Source: Teredinibacter franksiae (GTDB taxonomy: Bacteria > Pseudomonadota > Gammaproteobacteria > Pseudomonadales > Cellvibrionaceae). Taken from it: a stretch of 64,000 nucleotides of DNA. Position 1 is the stretch's first letter; each line of letters begins with the position of its first letter. The notes under the pieces were generated by a model. That model was given only the letters and a program-made list of their open reading frames with translations. It did no database searches and was not told the DNA's origin. The translations under genes were made by a program, and so were the position numbers. Below, one piece after another: positions 18,837-29,840 of this stretch. Location: positions 248,001 through 312,000 of the forward strand of contig NZ_JACJUV010000008.1 in the NCBI RefSeq assembly GCF_014218805.1, written 5' to 3'.

Positions 18837-20414
18837 CTACTCCCACTCAATGGTGGCTGGCGGCTTACTGGAAATATCATAGGTTACACGTGATACGCCC
18901 GATATCTCATTAATAATTCGACCAGAAACTTTTTCTAATAACTCATAAGGCAAGTGAGCCCATCGAGCCGTCATAAAATCGACCGTTTCAACAGCACGCA
19001 AGGCAATTACCCACTCGTACCGACGCCCGTCTCCTACCACCCCTACGGACTTAACAGGCAGAAAAACCGCAAATGCCTGACTGGTTTTTTGGTACCAACC
19101 AGACTCATGGAGTTCTTCAATGAATATGGCATCGGCTTCTCGTAAAATATCGGCATAGCCTTTGTTTACTTCACCCAAAATTCTTACGCCTAAACCCGGC
19201 CCGGGAAATGGGTGCCTGTAAACCATGTCGTAGGGAAGTCCTAACTCTAACCCTATTTTCCTTACTTCGTCCTTAAACAACTCACGCAGTGGTTCAACCA
19301 GCTCCATCTCCATATCATCGGGTAAACCACCAACATTGTGGTGGCTTTTTATGACATGCGCTTTACCTGTTTTAGCCGCGGCAGACTCAATGACGTCAGG
19401 GTAAATAGTTCCCTGGGCGAGCCAGCGTACATCTTGTATCTTTGCGGCTTCAGCGTCAAAGACCTCAATAAAGGTATTGCCAATTGCTTTCCGTTTTTGT
19501 TCCGGATCGGCGATGGACTTTAGCTTACCCAAAAACAACTCTTCGGCATCGGCACGGATAACTTTGACGCCCATATTTTTAGCGAACATATCCATAACCT
19601 GGTCACCTTCATTCTTGCGAAGTAGACCATTATCGACAAATACACATGTGAGCTGATCACCTATCGCTCGGTGAAGCAAAGCCGCTACAACCGAAGAATC
19701 AACACCTCCAGATAACCCTAACAGCACCTTACCAGAACCCACTTGCTGCTTAACTCTAGCAATAGCATCTTCTACAATATTTGCGGCTGTCCACAGAGGG
19801 GCACAGCCAGCCAGCTCAAGCACAAAATGTTCGAAAATCCGCTGGCCCTGCAAGGTGTGCGTCACTTCGGGGTGAAACTGAATACCGTACATGCGCTTCT
19901 CTTCACAGGCCATTCCGGCGATTGCGCAGCTGTCTGTAGAAGCAATCAAAGAGAAACCCTCAGGCATCTTGCTGACTTTATCACCATGGCTCATCCACAC
20001 ATCCAGCAGCGCTTCTCCGCCCTGATCTACATGGTCTTTAATGTCATGAAAGAGGCTGTTTTCTGCTTCAACCTTAATCTGTGCATAACCAAATTCACGC
20101 ACACTGGAGCCTTCCACTTCACCACCTAATTGCTCGGCCATGGTTTGCATCCCATAGCAAATTCCCAACACCGGCACACCCAACTCAAAGACCAGCCCCG
20201 GAGCTCGCGGCGATTCGCCTTCGGTCACAGACTCGGGCCCTCCAGCGAGAATAATAGCTTTGGGCGCAAATACTCTAATATCTTCTTCGGGCATATCAAA
20301 AGCACGAATTTCCGAATAAACCCCTATCTCACGCACACGCCGTGCAATTAGCTGGGTGTACTGAGACCCAAAATCGAGAATAAGAATGCGTTGGGAGTGA
20401 ATATCTTGGCTCAT
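18837..20414 (-). CDS. guaA: GMP synthase (glutamine-hydrolysing) GuaA
   Basis: Converts XMP to GMP with glutamine and ATP, the last step of guanine nucleotide synthesis. The 525-residue protein has an N-terminal class I glutamine amidotransferase domain (about 1-205: [18 protein letters not shown], nucleophile in GICYGMQ, His-Glu in [11 protein letters not shown]). An ATP pyrophosphatase domain follows, with the P-loop [18 protein letters not shown], then a C-terminal dimerisation domain ending KPPATIEWE. It follows guaB on the same strand after 77 bp that include a hairpin terminator, so readthrough sets the ratio of the two. Confidence 0.98.
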   Translation of the reverse strand: MSQDIHSQRILILDFGSQYTQLIARRVREIGVYSEIRAFDMPEEDIRVFAPKAIILAGGPESVTEGESPRAPGLVFELGVPVLGICYGMQTMAEQLGGEVEGSSVREFGYAQIKVEAENSLFHDIKDHVDQGGEALLDVWMSHGDKVSKMPEGFSLIASTDSCAIAGMACEEKRMYGIQFHPEVTHTLQGQRIFEHFVLELAGCAPLWTAANIVEDAIARVKQQVGSGKVLLGLSGGVDSSVVAALLHRAIGDQLTCVFVDNGLLRKNEGDQVMDMFAKNMGVKVIRADAEELFLGKLKSIADPEQKRKAIGNTFIEVFDAEAAKIQDVRWLAQGTIYPDVIESAAAKTGKAHVIKSHHNVGGLPDDMEMELVEPLRELFKDEVRKIGLELGLPYDMVYRHPFPGPGLGVRILGEVNKGYADILREADAIFIEELHESGWYQKTSQAFAVFLPVKSVGVVGDGRRYEWVIALRAVETVDFMTARWAHLPYELLEKVSGRIINEISGVSRVTYDISSKPPATIEWE

Positions 20415-20446
20415 GAATTACTCAACATTTACAGGCTATAAAAAAG

Positions 20447-20473
20447 TTGGGCCCACTCTTAAAGCGGGCCCAA
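20447..20473 (-). terminator. Terminator/attenuator between guaB and guaA
   Basis: On the minus strand the sequence forms a strong stem (TTGGGCCCGC / GTGGGCCCAA, short AT-rich loop) followed by six T residues. It lies between the guaB stop and the guaA start, so it should end most guaB transcripts, with some readthrough into guaA or a separate guaA promoter. Confidence 0.75.
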
Positions 20474-20491
20474 TAAACTCATTTTGACCGT

Positions 20492-22027
<1,536 letters not shown>

Positions 22028-22197
22028 TTAGCCAGTAGTATAGACATGGGATAAAACCGGGCATTATAAAGCTGATAAAGCAGTGGGTAAACAAAGACTT
22101 AGCTTAGAATGACGAAAATTTGGCGGCATCCCCTTTACTTCGCCCCCGCGGGTGGACATCATAAGCGCCCCTCTAGCCTCTACGCCGTGCACGCGCT

Positions 22198-23565
22198 ATG
22201 ACCAATATGGAATTCACCCCAAATACCCCCTCTTCCAGCCATAGCGGCCGACAGGTGTTTTCGGTAACCGATCTCAACAGAAAGGCTAAGCAATTATTAG
22301 AAATTCACCTGCCACTGATTTGGGTGGAAGGTGAAATATCCAATTTTACCCGCCCCTCCTCTGGGCATTGGTATTTCACCCTAAAAGACGACAAAGCCCA
22401 AGTGCGCTGTGCGATGTTTCGCAATCGAAACAGCCTGCTGAAAACAACGCCTAAGTCAGGCGACCAAGTGCAACTACGCGCGCGCGTCAGTCTTTATGAG
22501 GGTCGCGGCGAATATCAGCTGATTATTGAACATCTCGAAGAAGCGGGTTTTGGTATTCTGCAAAAGCGGTTTCAGGAGCTAAAGCAAAAACTTGAAGCCG
22601 AGGGGTTATTTGAGGCAACCGCCAAAAAACCCATCCCTGCGGTGCCAAAGCATATTGCCGTCGTTACCTCGCCCACCGGCGCCGCAGTGCGCGATGTGAT
22701 ATCTGTTCTTCAACGCCGCTTTGCGGCTACCCCGATAACAATCATACCCTCGCTTGTACAGGGAGACGGCGCTATCGACCAGCTTTGCCAAGCGGTGACG
22801 CTCGCCGATCAGCAGGAAATATTTGATGTGATTTTACTTTGTCGCGGTGGTGGCTCAATTGAGGACCTTTGGTGTTTTAATAGCGAAAAACTCGCACGCA
22901 CTATCGCCCAGGCACGCACCCCGGTAATGAGCGCTGTTGGCCATGAAATAGATTTTACTATCGCTGATTTTGTTGCAGACCAGCGCGCAGCAACACCCTC
23001 CGCAGCGGCAGAATTATTGAGCCCAGACGCCACTGAAATTCGCCAGGCATTTAACAGCATAAGCCTTAGATTGCAGGCTAGCGTACGTATCGGCATACAA
23101 AACCAAAAGCTTCGCTTGAATCATGCCCGACAACTTTTACGCCACCCAGGGCACCGTCTACAAGTGTGGTCCCAACGCCTCGACCAGCTTGAGCTGCGCA
23201 TTAGCGGGGCAATACGCTCTCAGCTAAACAACAAAAAAAGTTCACTTAACCGCGAGCAATCGCAACTCAAACTTCACAACCCGGCAACAACTCTCGCCCT
23301 GCGCACCGCCCAAGCGAAAGAGTTAGAAAATCGTTTAAAACGCGCACTGACCCATGCCGTTACGGATAAGCGGTCTGCACTGGCTAAAGCCGCTGACAAG
23401 CTCGACATTATTAGCCCGCTAAACACCCTAAAACGCGGATATGCCATAACGCGAGATAAGAGCGGGAATATTATTCGCAATGCAAAACAAGCCTCGCCCG
23501 GTGAAGAGCTAGAGATATTACTAAGTGAAGGAACATTACAGGTAAACGTAAAAACGTTAACTTAG
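22198..23565 (+). CDS. xseA: Exodeoxyribonuclease VII large subunit XseA
   Basis: Large subunit of exonuclease VII, which degrades single-stranded DNA from either end into oligonucleotides. The 455-residue protein has an N-terminal OB fold (about 20-115: LPLIWVEGEISNF, SGHWYFTLKD) and the central nuclease part (AVVTSPTGAAVRDV, CRGGGSIEDLWCFN, SAVGHEIDFTIADFVAD). A long coiled-coil region that binds XseB copies runs from about 280 to 400. The gene for the small subunit XseB is not in this window. The 3' end overlaps the convergent gene at 23557 by 9 bp. Confidence 0.96.
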   Translation: MTNMEFTPNTPSSSHSGRQVFSVTDLNRKAKQLLEIHLPLIWVEGEISNFTRPSSGHWYFTLKDDKAQVRCAMFRNRNSLLKTTPKSGDQVQLRARVSLYEGRGEYQLIIEHLEEAGFGILQKRFQELKQKLEAEGLFEATAKKPIPAVPKHIAVVTSPTGAAVRDVISVLQRRFAATPITIIPSLVQGDGAIDQLCQAVTLADQQEIFDVILLCRGGGSIEDLWCFNSEKLARTIAQARTPVMSAVGHEIDFTIADFVADQRAATPSAAAELLSPDATEIRQAFNSISLRLQASVRIGIQNQKLRLNHARQLLRHPGHRLQVWSQRLDQLELRISGAIRSQLNNKKSSLNREQSQLKLHNPATTLALRTAQAKELENRLKRALTHAVTDKRSALAKAADKLDIISPLNTLKRGYAITRDKSGNIIRNAKQASPGEELEILLSEGTLQVNVKTLT

Positions 23566-24903
23566 GGCTAGCAGTTCAGCTTGAGCATCTAACACTACTT
23601 GCATTAAGGCTTTATCACCGAGCTTATCCAGACCCAAATCGCCTCGGCATATTAGCCTAGCAATATCCAATGGCAGCCCTTTCGACGACACCAAAGGGAA
23701 TAACCCCGCCACTATCATGTCTACAGGATGGTCTAAAATCTCGTCGTATATTTCCGGCCTCAGCGGGCGAAGGGATTCGGCACAGGCTTTGCGAATTGCG
23801 GTGTTGTATACAATTTGGCGCATTCCGCCTACGCAAGTTACGCCCTCAGCAAACATTAATTGCGAAAAAACCAATGCCATACCCGGAATAATCGCCCCGC
23901 TTTCAAGTGCTCCAATAACCTTATCTGGCGTCAAAGTAAGAGAGGCGTTTTTACCCAGCAACTCCCCCGCATTATAAATTGTAAACGGCTGCATACGTTG
24001 CGCCTCTACCGACCAGAACAACACCGAACCCTGCTGCCTCACCAAACTCCAGCAACCACCCACCTCGTCTAATTGACGTATAAATGATTCCGTCACCAGC
24101 GGATTAAAAAGCAGTTGGTAAATAATTGATTGCTCATCCTGCAATTGTGCGATTAATAATTCAGTTGCCAGCTCACTGATATTGATAAATACAAATTCTT
24201 TTTCAGGTAAGATTTCTTTACACATTTTGTAGTTAATAAGCGCACATTGCTCTCCATAACTTCCCTGCGCAAGCACACCATCATCACCGTAAAACTTAGA
24301 TACAAGCTCAATTGAACGCACAAAGTGCTCGGCATCCATATCGCCTGAACCTGAAATCTTTTCAATTCCTTCCAATACTTTTTCATACTCTTCAATCGAA
24401 AATGGCTCCATACCCGACACCACACGTTTTCGGGCACTTTTCCCAAACAAGTTTATACAGTGGGTATGCTCCTTTCCCGGTATCAATATTCCGCGAGGGT
24501 AAAACAAGTTATCCATTGGAATCCAATCGGTGCATAGCACCGGCACTACATCAGGCGAGCGACTTCCTGCTACTGCGGCTAGCAGCGCCTGAATAGCAAT
24601 TGGATGAAACAACGGAGCCGTGTGGTGAGCACTAAGCACAACAGGCTGATTATGCAGCTGCGTGCGAATATCAACATGCATCCCAAAACGTTTATGGCAT
24701 ATCCGCTCGATTGCCCCCATAAAACCCGGCGACACCCTATTTTCACTCCCCAACGGCGAACCTTCCCATATCTGATTTGAATATTCACCGAGCGTTCTGT
24801 TTTGCCATTCACCAAAATGTGCGGCTAGCAATGGATTTCTTTCTTTCAATTTATCAAAAAAAAGACTGTTATCGTTTATATCCCACTGTTTATTTAAATG
24901 CAT
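23557..24903 (-). CDS. Unrecognised 448-residue protein paired with a PhzF-like gene
   Basis: I cannot assign this protein to a family. It has no signal peptide or membrane segment and is likely a soluble cytosolic enzyme of mixed alpha/beta type. Notable stretches are QPVVLSAHHTAPLFHPIAIQA (near residue 87), with a His-His pair, CTDWIPMDNLFYPRGILIPG, and a conserved-looking EGVTCVGGMRQIVYNTAIRK near 355. The ATG follows the stop codon of the PhzF-like gene without a gap (TAAATG), so translation is almost surely coupled and the two products probably act together. The gene is convergent with xseA. A role in small-molecule biosynthesis is a guess from the partner. Confidence 0.75.
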   Translation of the reverse strand: MHLNKQWDINDNSLFFDKLKERNPLLAAHFGEWQNRTLGEYSNQIWEGSPLGSENRVSPGFMGAIERICHKRFGMHVDIRTQLHNQPVVLSAHHTAPLFHPIAIQALLAAVAGSRSPDVVPVLCTDWIPMDNLFYPRGILIPGKEHTHCINLFGKSARKRVVSGMEPFSIEEYEKVLEGIEKISGSGDMDAEHFVRSIELVSKFYGDDGVLAQGSYGEQCALINYKMCKEILPEKEFVFINISELATELLIAQLQDEQSIIYQLLFNPLVTESFIRQLDEVGGCWSLVRQQGSVLFWSVEAQRMQPFTIYNAGELLGKNASLTLTPDKVIGALESGAIIPGMALVFSQLMFAEGVTCVGGMRQIVYNTAIRKACAESLRPLRPEIYDEILDHPVDMIVAGLFPLVSSKGLPLDIARLICRGDLGLDKLGDKALMQVVLDAQAELLALS

Positions 24904-25707
24904 TTAGGCACAGGCCTCCATTTCAATATTGCCCGAAAACCAAGTAAGCGCCTTACCCAAAATTCGAACAGAATGGCCATCGACAAAACAGGGCACGGGG
25001 CCACCTCGCTCGGAAACCGAATATCCCAACAACTCAGATTTCTTCAGTTTGTAATTCCATAACGGCCCTAAAGCACCGTTTGCAGAGCCACAAAAATAGT
25101 CTTCATTCACCCCAATAGACGGCGCAAAAACACGGTAACAATAATCTGAATTGGCGCCGGGCGCTGTAACCAATAACGCGCGAATAGACTCTACAAGCGG
25201 CACAGAAAAATCCGGCTTGAGGGCACGCACCGCATACTCAGAAGGAAACTCTGCGATCACGTCGTAAAAACTTTTATACATCTGGAAAGCGTTCACACCA
25301 AGGAATTTTGTAACGCAGGGAACGTCGTTAATTGGCTTGCAGAGAAAGTTCGGCATTTCAAGCTCGAAGGCATCATTAATAATACCTACCCTTATCCGAA
25401 AACGACCGAGGCAAAACTGAATACTATTCGACTTGTGCCCTAGAGACTCTCTAACCACGTGAGCGGCAGCCACCGTTCCATGGCCACAGATTTCCACTGG
25501 ATTTTTTGGGCCAAAATGCCTTAGTTGATATATGCCATTTTTTTCGCGAACAACAAAAGACGTAATCGGCTGATTTAGCTCCCGCGCAATTTGCTGGAGC
25601 TGCATATCGGGCAGGAGCTGGTCAAGCACACATACAGCTGCCGGGTTACCAGTAAAGAACTGACTGGCAAATGCCTTAACGATAAATAAATTGTTATTTG
25701 CGCCCAC
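24904..25707 (-). CDS. PhzF-family protein lacking the usual catalytic Glu
   Basis: PhzF-family proteins have a diaminopimelate-epimerase-like double fold and catalyse isomerisations such as that of DHHA in phenazine synthesis. The 267-residue protein keeps the family layout: VKAFASQFFTGNPAAVCVL at the N-terminus, IARELN, then FGPKNPVEICGHGTVAAAHV, and FCGSANGALGP in the second half. In PhzF the active-site Glu-45 lies in NLSESTFVL; here the matching stretch is NQPITSFVV, with Ile in that place. So the usual proton transfer is not possible in the known way. It is first in a coupled pair with the gene at 23557 and divergent from an ABC ATPase 291 bp away. Confidence 0.85.
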   Translation of the reverse strand: MGANNNLFIVKAFASQFFTGNPAAVCVLDQLLPDMQLQQIARELNQPITSFVVREKNGIYQLRHFGPKNPVEICGHGTVAAAHVVRESLGHKSNSIQFCLGRFRIRVGIINDAFELEMPNFLCKPINDVPCVTKFLGVNAFQMYKSFYDVIAEFPSEYAVRALKPDFSVPLVESIRALLVTAPGANSDYCYRVFAPSIGVNEDYFCGSANGALGPLWNYKLKKSELLGYSVSERGGPVPCFVDGHSVRILGKALTWFSGNIEMEACA

Positions 25708-25998
25708 AAAACACCGCTAGTGACAAAAACATAGCAAGGAATCACAAAAACTCAAAGAGAGTGTGCTCATTTGAGCTTAGCACAGCGAATTTAGGGGAAA
25801 TTTTGAATATGCCTTATTGATAAATTGTTTTGTTTTTGAAAACACAAACTCCATAGTCATTCGGAATTACGTTAACAAAGGCTAATAAACTGTAAACTTC
25901 CACATTGGCACCAAAATCTTTATCATAAGCGGACCAAAACACTTTCACCCAACAGCCCTACCCAATGACTTGCGTTACGGATCAACTGCTAACTACGT

Positions 25999-26793
25999 AT
26001 GAAACCTACACACGAAAACATCATTAGAATTCATAATGCAACGGTATTCCGGGGTATGCATAAGGTTTTCTCCTCGCTAAGCCTTTGTTTAAAAACCGGA
26101 GAAAACACGGCCATACTCGGCCCGAATGGATCGGGCAAATCCACATTATTGAAACTTATTACCCGCGAGGTTCTCCCTGTGGTTGCGAGTAACAGTTATT
26201 GCCACCTATTCAGTGAGGACCGCATCACAATTTGGGATCTACGAAAAAAAATTGGCATTGTTTCTCAGGATTTCCAGAATGACTATCGCGCATTGGCAAC
26301 AGGTAAAGACGTGGTGATATCGGCTTTTTTTGGTTCCATTGGCTTGCATGAACACAACATTGTCACGCAAGCAATGGAGAACCAAGCCGACAAGGTGCTC
26401 AACAACTTAGATCTAGTGCACCTGGCCAACAGGCAGTACCTTCAACTCTCCACTGGCCAGCAGAGGCGCCTACTGCTCGCACGCGCGCTAATACATAAAC
26501 CCAAAGTGTTAATATTCGACGAACCTACAAGCGGCCTTGATATGAAAGCCAGCTTTCAGGTTATTGAGGATATGCGTGAATTAACACAAAATGGCACAAC
26601 ATTAATCGTTGTTACTCACCATATACACGAAATCATTCCTGAAGTTGAACGACTAGTGCTGTTAAAAAATGGCGCTATAGCTGCCGATGGTAAAAAAGAT
26701 AAACTCTTGACTGACGCAAAAATCAGCGAACTTTTTGACATACAGATTCAACTAAAACAAAGTGGTGGTTTTTATCAAGCGTTCCCCGCTTAG
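25999..26793 (+). CDS. ABC transporter ATP-binding protein, stand-alone
   Basis: A 264-residue ABC ATPase with Walker A GPNGSGKST, Q-loop IVSQDFQND, signature LSTGQQRR, Walker B VLIFDEP and the switch His in VVTHHIHE. No membrane subunit or substrate-binding protein is encoded next to it. It resembles the single-domain ModF/YlmA-like ATPases, whose role is unclear, more than complete importers. It is divergent from the PhzF-like pair, so a shared regulatory region is possible. The gene on its right, a TauE/SafE permease, is not an ABC partner. Confidence 0.88.
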   Translation: MKPTHENIIRIHNATVFRGMHKVFSSLSLCLKTGENTAILGPNGSGKSTLLKLITREVLPVVASNSYCHLFSEDRITIWDLRKKIGIVSQDFQNDYRALATGKDVVISAFFGSIGLHEHNIVTQAMENQADKVLNNLDLVHLANRQYLQLSTGQQRRLLLARALIHKPKVLIFDEPTSGLDMKASFQVIEDMRELTQNGTTLIVVTHHIHEIIPEVERLVLLKNGAIAADGKKDKLLTDAKISELFDIQIQLKQSGGFYQAFPA

Positions 26794-26939
26794 CTGCGTG
26801 CACGGACGCTATTGAACCTCTGCAACAGATTGCAGCCCCTTGACTGATAGCCGATCATTAATACTGACCAGCAAATTAAAGCCAGGTAACACAACGTAAC
26901 TTGGCTGCCCCATCTTGCCAGAATAGCGCCCTACAGAGA

Positions 26940-27782
26940 TTAAGGCGCCAACAGGCTCAAGCCCATTTTAATACCAATAAGCAAAAGCAGCAGCGCCAGT
27001 AAAATTCCAAGTAAATGGCTTGATAGGCGCTTACCGATTTTGGCACCAAATGGCGCAGCCATAACAGAACAAACCGCAATCGCAAAAAACGCGGGGAAAT
27101 TAATTAGCGAATAACTGAGGGCTGGAGCATCCACTCTGGTTTCACCCGAAATCAAGATCAACGCTACAGCAGGCGCAGAAATCAGCAAGCCAAACCCACC
27201 GGCCGTGCCAATCGCGCGATGGGCTGAGTACCCCCAAGCAATTAGCAGTGGCCCGCCTAAAGCGCCACCACCCACTCCAGCCATCGATGACAAACAAGCG
27301 ATGCCGTACACCACGGGGTAAATCAACACCTTTCGAACAGCTGGCCAAGCGCTGGCCTCATCGGTGGTGCGCCCCATGCCAGATGTCATCGTTCTAAAAA
27401 TTAACGTCAAGGCTACAAACACCACTAAAAGCGAAAACATAAACCGAAGCCACCATTCATCTACTTGGTACAGCAGCAAAACACCACTTAGGGCGCCCAA
27501 TACAAGCGCAGGAGACCACCTGAGCAAGTGCAGACCATCAAGATTGCCCAGCTTATAGTGCGATCGAAGTGATGATAGAGACGTTGGTATTATGCACATC
27601 AACGATGTGGCTACAGCCATAGAGGTGGCCGTTTGGCCACTGGCACCGAAATACTGAAAAAGAAAATACAAGGCGGGCACAACAACAATACCGCCACCAA
27701 TACCAAACATTCCCGCTAGGAATCCCGACAGCACACCTGTCGCGCAGGTTAACAATATTAACAGGTAGATAGATTCGATCAT
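26940..27782 (-). CDS. TauE/SafE family membrane permease
   Basis: A 280-residue inner-membrane protein of the TauE/SafE (sulfite exporter/anion permease) family, with about eight predicted helices. Family motifs are seen twice: GFLAGMFGIGGGIVVVPAL near the N-terminus and MAGVGGGALGGPLLIAWGY in the middle, with RAIGTAGGFGLLIS after it. These proteins move sulfur-containing organic or inorganic anions by general family knowledge; the substrate cannot be told from sequence. It stands alone, convergent with the ABC ATPase gene. Confidence 0.9.
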   Translation of the reverse strand: MIESIYLLILLTCATGVLSGFLAGMFGIGGGIVVVPALYFLFQYFGASGQTATSMAVATSLMCIIPTSLSSLRSHYKLGNLDGLHLLRWSPALVLGALSGVLLLYQVDEWWLRFMFSLLVVFVALTLIFRTMTSGMGRTTDEASAWPAVRKVLIYPVVYGIACLSSMAGVGGGALGGPLLIAWGYSAHRAIGTAGGFGLLISAPAVALILISGETRVDAPALSYSLINFPAFFAIAVCSVMAAPFGAKIGKRLSSHLLGILLALLLLLIGIKMGLSLLAP

Positions 27783-27877
27783 CAGTGGTTATTGGCGCGC
27801 AGAATTAGACAAATTTAATGGCGGCAAGCCGGTTTCGGTAATAAACTCTAGTGCTTAACGACAAAGGAGTCTTACAC

Positions 27878-28315
27878 ATGAAATTAGAGTCTACTTGGAA
27901 AATGCTAGCAAGCTTTGCCGCTGCATCCGTTTTTTGCGCTACAAGCGCATTTGCAGCCCACCACGCCACCGACGAAAACACAGCTGAAGCCATGGATGCG
28001 ACGACTGAGGCTATGGAAGCGACGGTAGAAAAAACGGCTACCGCAGAGACTGCTGTAGCAAAAACAACCACACCCACGAGCACCTCCCCGTCAAAATACA
28101 GTTGCTCACTTCAAGGGCTTGTTCGCCGAGTAGAAATCATTTACTCAACTGACACGTCCGTGCCCTGTGATGTCACTTATTACAAAGATAACGAAGCTCC
28201 AGATGAAGTGAATACGCTATGGAGCGCGCAAAATCTGGAGGGCTACTGTGAACAAAAAGCAGCAGAATTCGTAGAAAAATTACAGTCTTGGGGTTGGGCC
28301 TGTAAAGGCGAATAA
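27878..28315 (+). CDS. Hypothetical secreted protein, Ala/Thr-rich linker and Cys-rich tail
   Basis: A 145-residue protein not assigned to a family. The start at 27878 is chosen because AAAGGAG lies ten bases upstream; the frame opens earlier with a GTG at 27851 that lacks support. A signal peptide (about residues 1-26, ending AFAAHH) is followed by a low-complexity Ala/Thr/Glu segment (about 27-68). A compact C-terminal domain (about 70-145) has four Cys (YSCSL, VPCDV, GYCEQ, WACKG), likely two disulfides. It probably works in the periplasm or cell envelope. It is convergent with der. Confidence 0.75.
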   Translation: MKLESTWKMLASFAAASVFCATSAFAAHHATDENTAEAMDATTEAMEATVEKTATAETAVAKTTTPTSTSPSKYSCSLQGLVRRVEIIYSTDTSVPCDVTYYKDNEAPDEVNTLWSAQNLEGYCEQKAAEFVEKLQSWGWACKGE

Positions 28316-28358
28316 ACTCTTCGCCTTATTGATTATACGTTGATCGAAACCCGCTGTT

Positions 28359-29753
28359 CTACTTCTTCTTTTTTACATGCTTCATCAACCGGCTCTTGCT
28401 GGTATGCTGTCGGTCGGTGAGCTTGTTTTTCCTTCCGGCGAAGGGGTTTTCACTGGATCTGAATTCAATTTTTACCGGCGTGCCAGTTAGATCCAACGCT
28501 TTTCGATAGGCTTTTTCCAAATACCGTACGTAGTGTTTGGGCACTTCGTTGGTTTGGTTACCGTGAATAACGATCACCGGTGGGTTGTGCCCCCCAGCAT
28601 GCGCGTAGCGTAACTTAATCCTCCGTCCTCGAACCAAAGGCGGCTGGTGAGCTAATACTATCTGTTCCAGAATTCGCGTTAAGAAGTTTGTAGAATATTT
28701 CTCGGTTGCCGCTTTATAGGCTTTTTCCACGGATTTATAGAGATTACCTACACCCGTACCGTGTAAAGCAGAAATAAAATGCAGGTCCGCAAATTCGACG
28801 AAACGCAACCTACGCTCCAACTCTCGTTTGATGTGGGCCTTATGGTCTTCTTCCAATCCATCCCATTTATTTAGCGCTACAACCAACGCGCGGCCACTGT
28901 CAATTGCGTGACCCATCAAATGAAGATCTTGGTCAACAACGCCTTCTTGTGCATCCATTACCAAAACAACCACATTGGAATCACCCATCGCTTGCAAGGT
29001 TTTGACGATGGAAAATTTCTCTACGGTCAATTTAACGTTTTTACGCCGACGCACACCCGCCGTATCGATAATGGTGTAGGGCTTACCGTCACGCTCGTAG
29101 TCAATATAAATACTGTCTCGGGTGGTACCAGGCAAATCAAAAACAATAACCCGCTCTTCTCCAAGCATACGGTTAACGAGCGTCGATTTGCCCACATTGG
29201 GCCGGCCAACAATCGCCATTTTTATGCCGCGCTTATGTTCTTCGTCCTCTAATTCTTGAACCTCGTCAACGCCCGCCAACACACAATCGAGCATATTGTT
29301 GATGCCGCGACCATGGGCAGCGGCAATACTGATTATCTCGCCCAAGCCCATTTCGTAAAATGGCGCGGTAGCAACATCTGGGTTCAGCCCGTCCACTTTG
29401 TTGGCGATCACAAAAGCAGGCTTAGACAAACTACGCAGATGCTCGGCAATTTGTTGGTCCGCAAGGGTTATACCGTCACGGCAATCGACCATGAAGAGTA
29501 CGATATCCGACTCCTCCATTGCCTGCAGCGATTGCTCGGCCATATAGCTATCGATGCCGTCTTCGTCGCCACTGATCCCTCCGGTATCCACCACAATAAA
29601 ACGCTTATCCCCGTGCACGGCATCACCGTATTTACGGTCGCGAGTCAGGCCCGAAAAGTTAGCGACAATAGCATCACGCGTTTTGGTCAAGCGATTAAAT
29701 AGCGTGGATTTACCCACATTCGGACGGCCCACTAGGGCGATAGTTGGAATCAT
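28359..29753 (-). CDS. der: Ribosome biogenesis GTPase Der (EngA)
   Basis: Essential GTPase for assembly of the 50S ribosomal subunit. The 464-residue protein has two consecutive G domains, each with a [10 protein letters not shown]-loop (near residues 8 and 183), NKVDG and NKWDG guanine-recognition motifs, and a C-terminal KH-like domain. The tail is strongly basic (KHVKKKK). The open frame runs 24 codons further upstream, but [17 protein letters not shown] is the normal family N-terminus, so the ATG at 29753 is used. It is downstream of bamB, a common gene order in this class. Confidence 0.97.
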   Translation of the reverse strand: MIPTIALVGRPNVGKSTLFNRLTKTRDAIVANFSGLTRDRKYGDAVHGDKRFIVVDTGGISGDEDGIDSYMAEQSLQAMEESDIVLFMVDCRDGITLADQQIAEHLRSLSKPAFVIANKVDGLNPDVATAPFYEMGLGEIISIAAAHGRGINNMLDCVLAGVDEVQELEDEEHKRGIKMAIVGRPNVGKSTLVNRMLGEERVIVFDLPGTTRDSIYIDYERDGKPYTIIDTAGVRRRKNVKLTVEKFSIVKTLQAMGDSNVVVLVMDAQEGVVDQDLHLMGHAIDSGRALVVALNKWDGLEEDHKAHIKRELERRLRFVEFADLHFISALHGTGVGNLYKSVEKAYKAATEKYSTNFLTRILEQIVLAHQPPLVRGRRIKLRYAHAGGHNPPVIVIHGNQTNEVPKHYVRYLEKAYRKALDLTGTPVKIEFRSSENPFAGRKNKLTDRQHTSKSRLMKHVKKKK

Positions 29754-29840
29754 TACGGTTCTCTTGAACGTACTCTCTAAAAAGGAAAAACCCCGCCGAG
29801 AATAATCTGGCAGGGTTCTCCGCACTTACTCTACCGTAAA

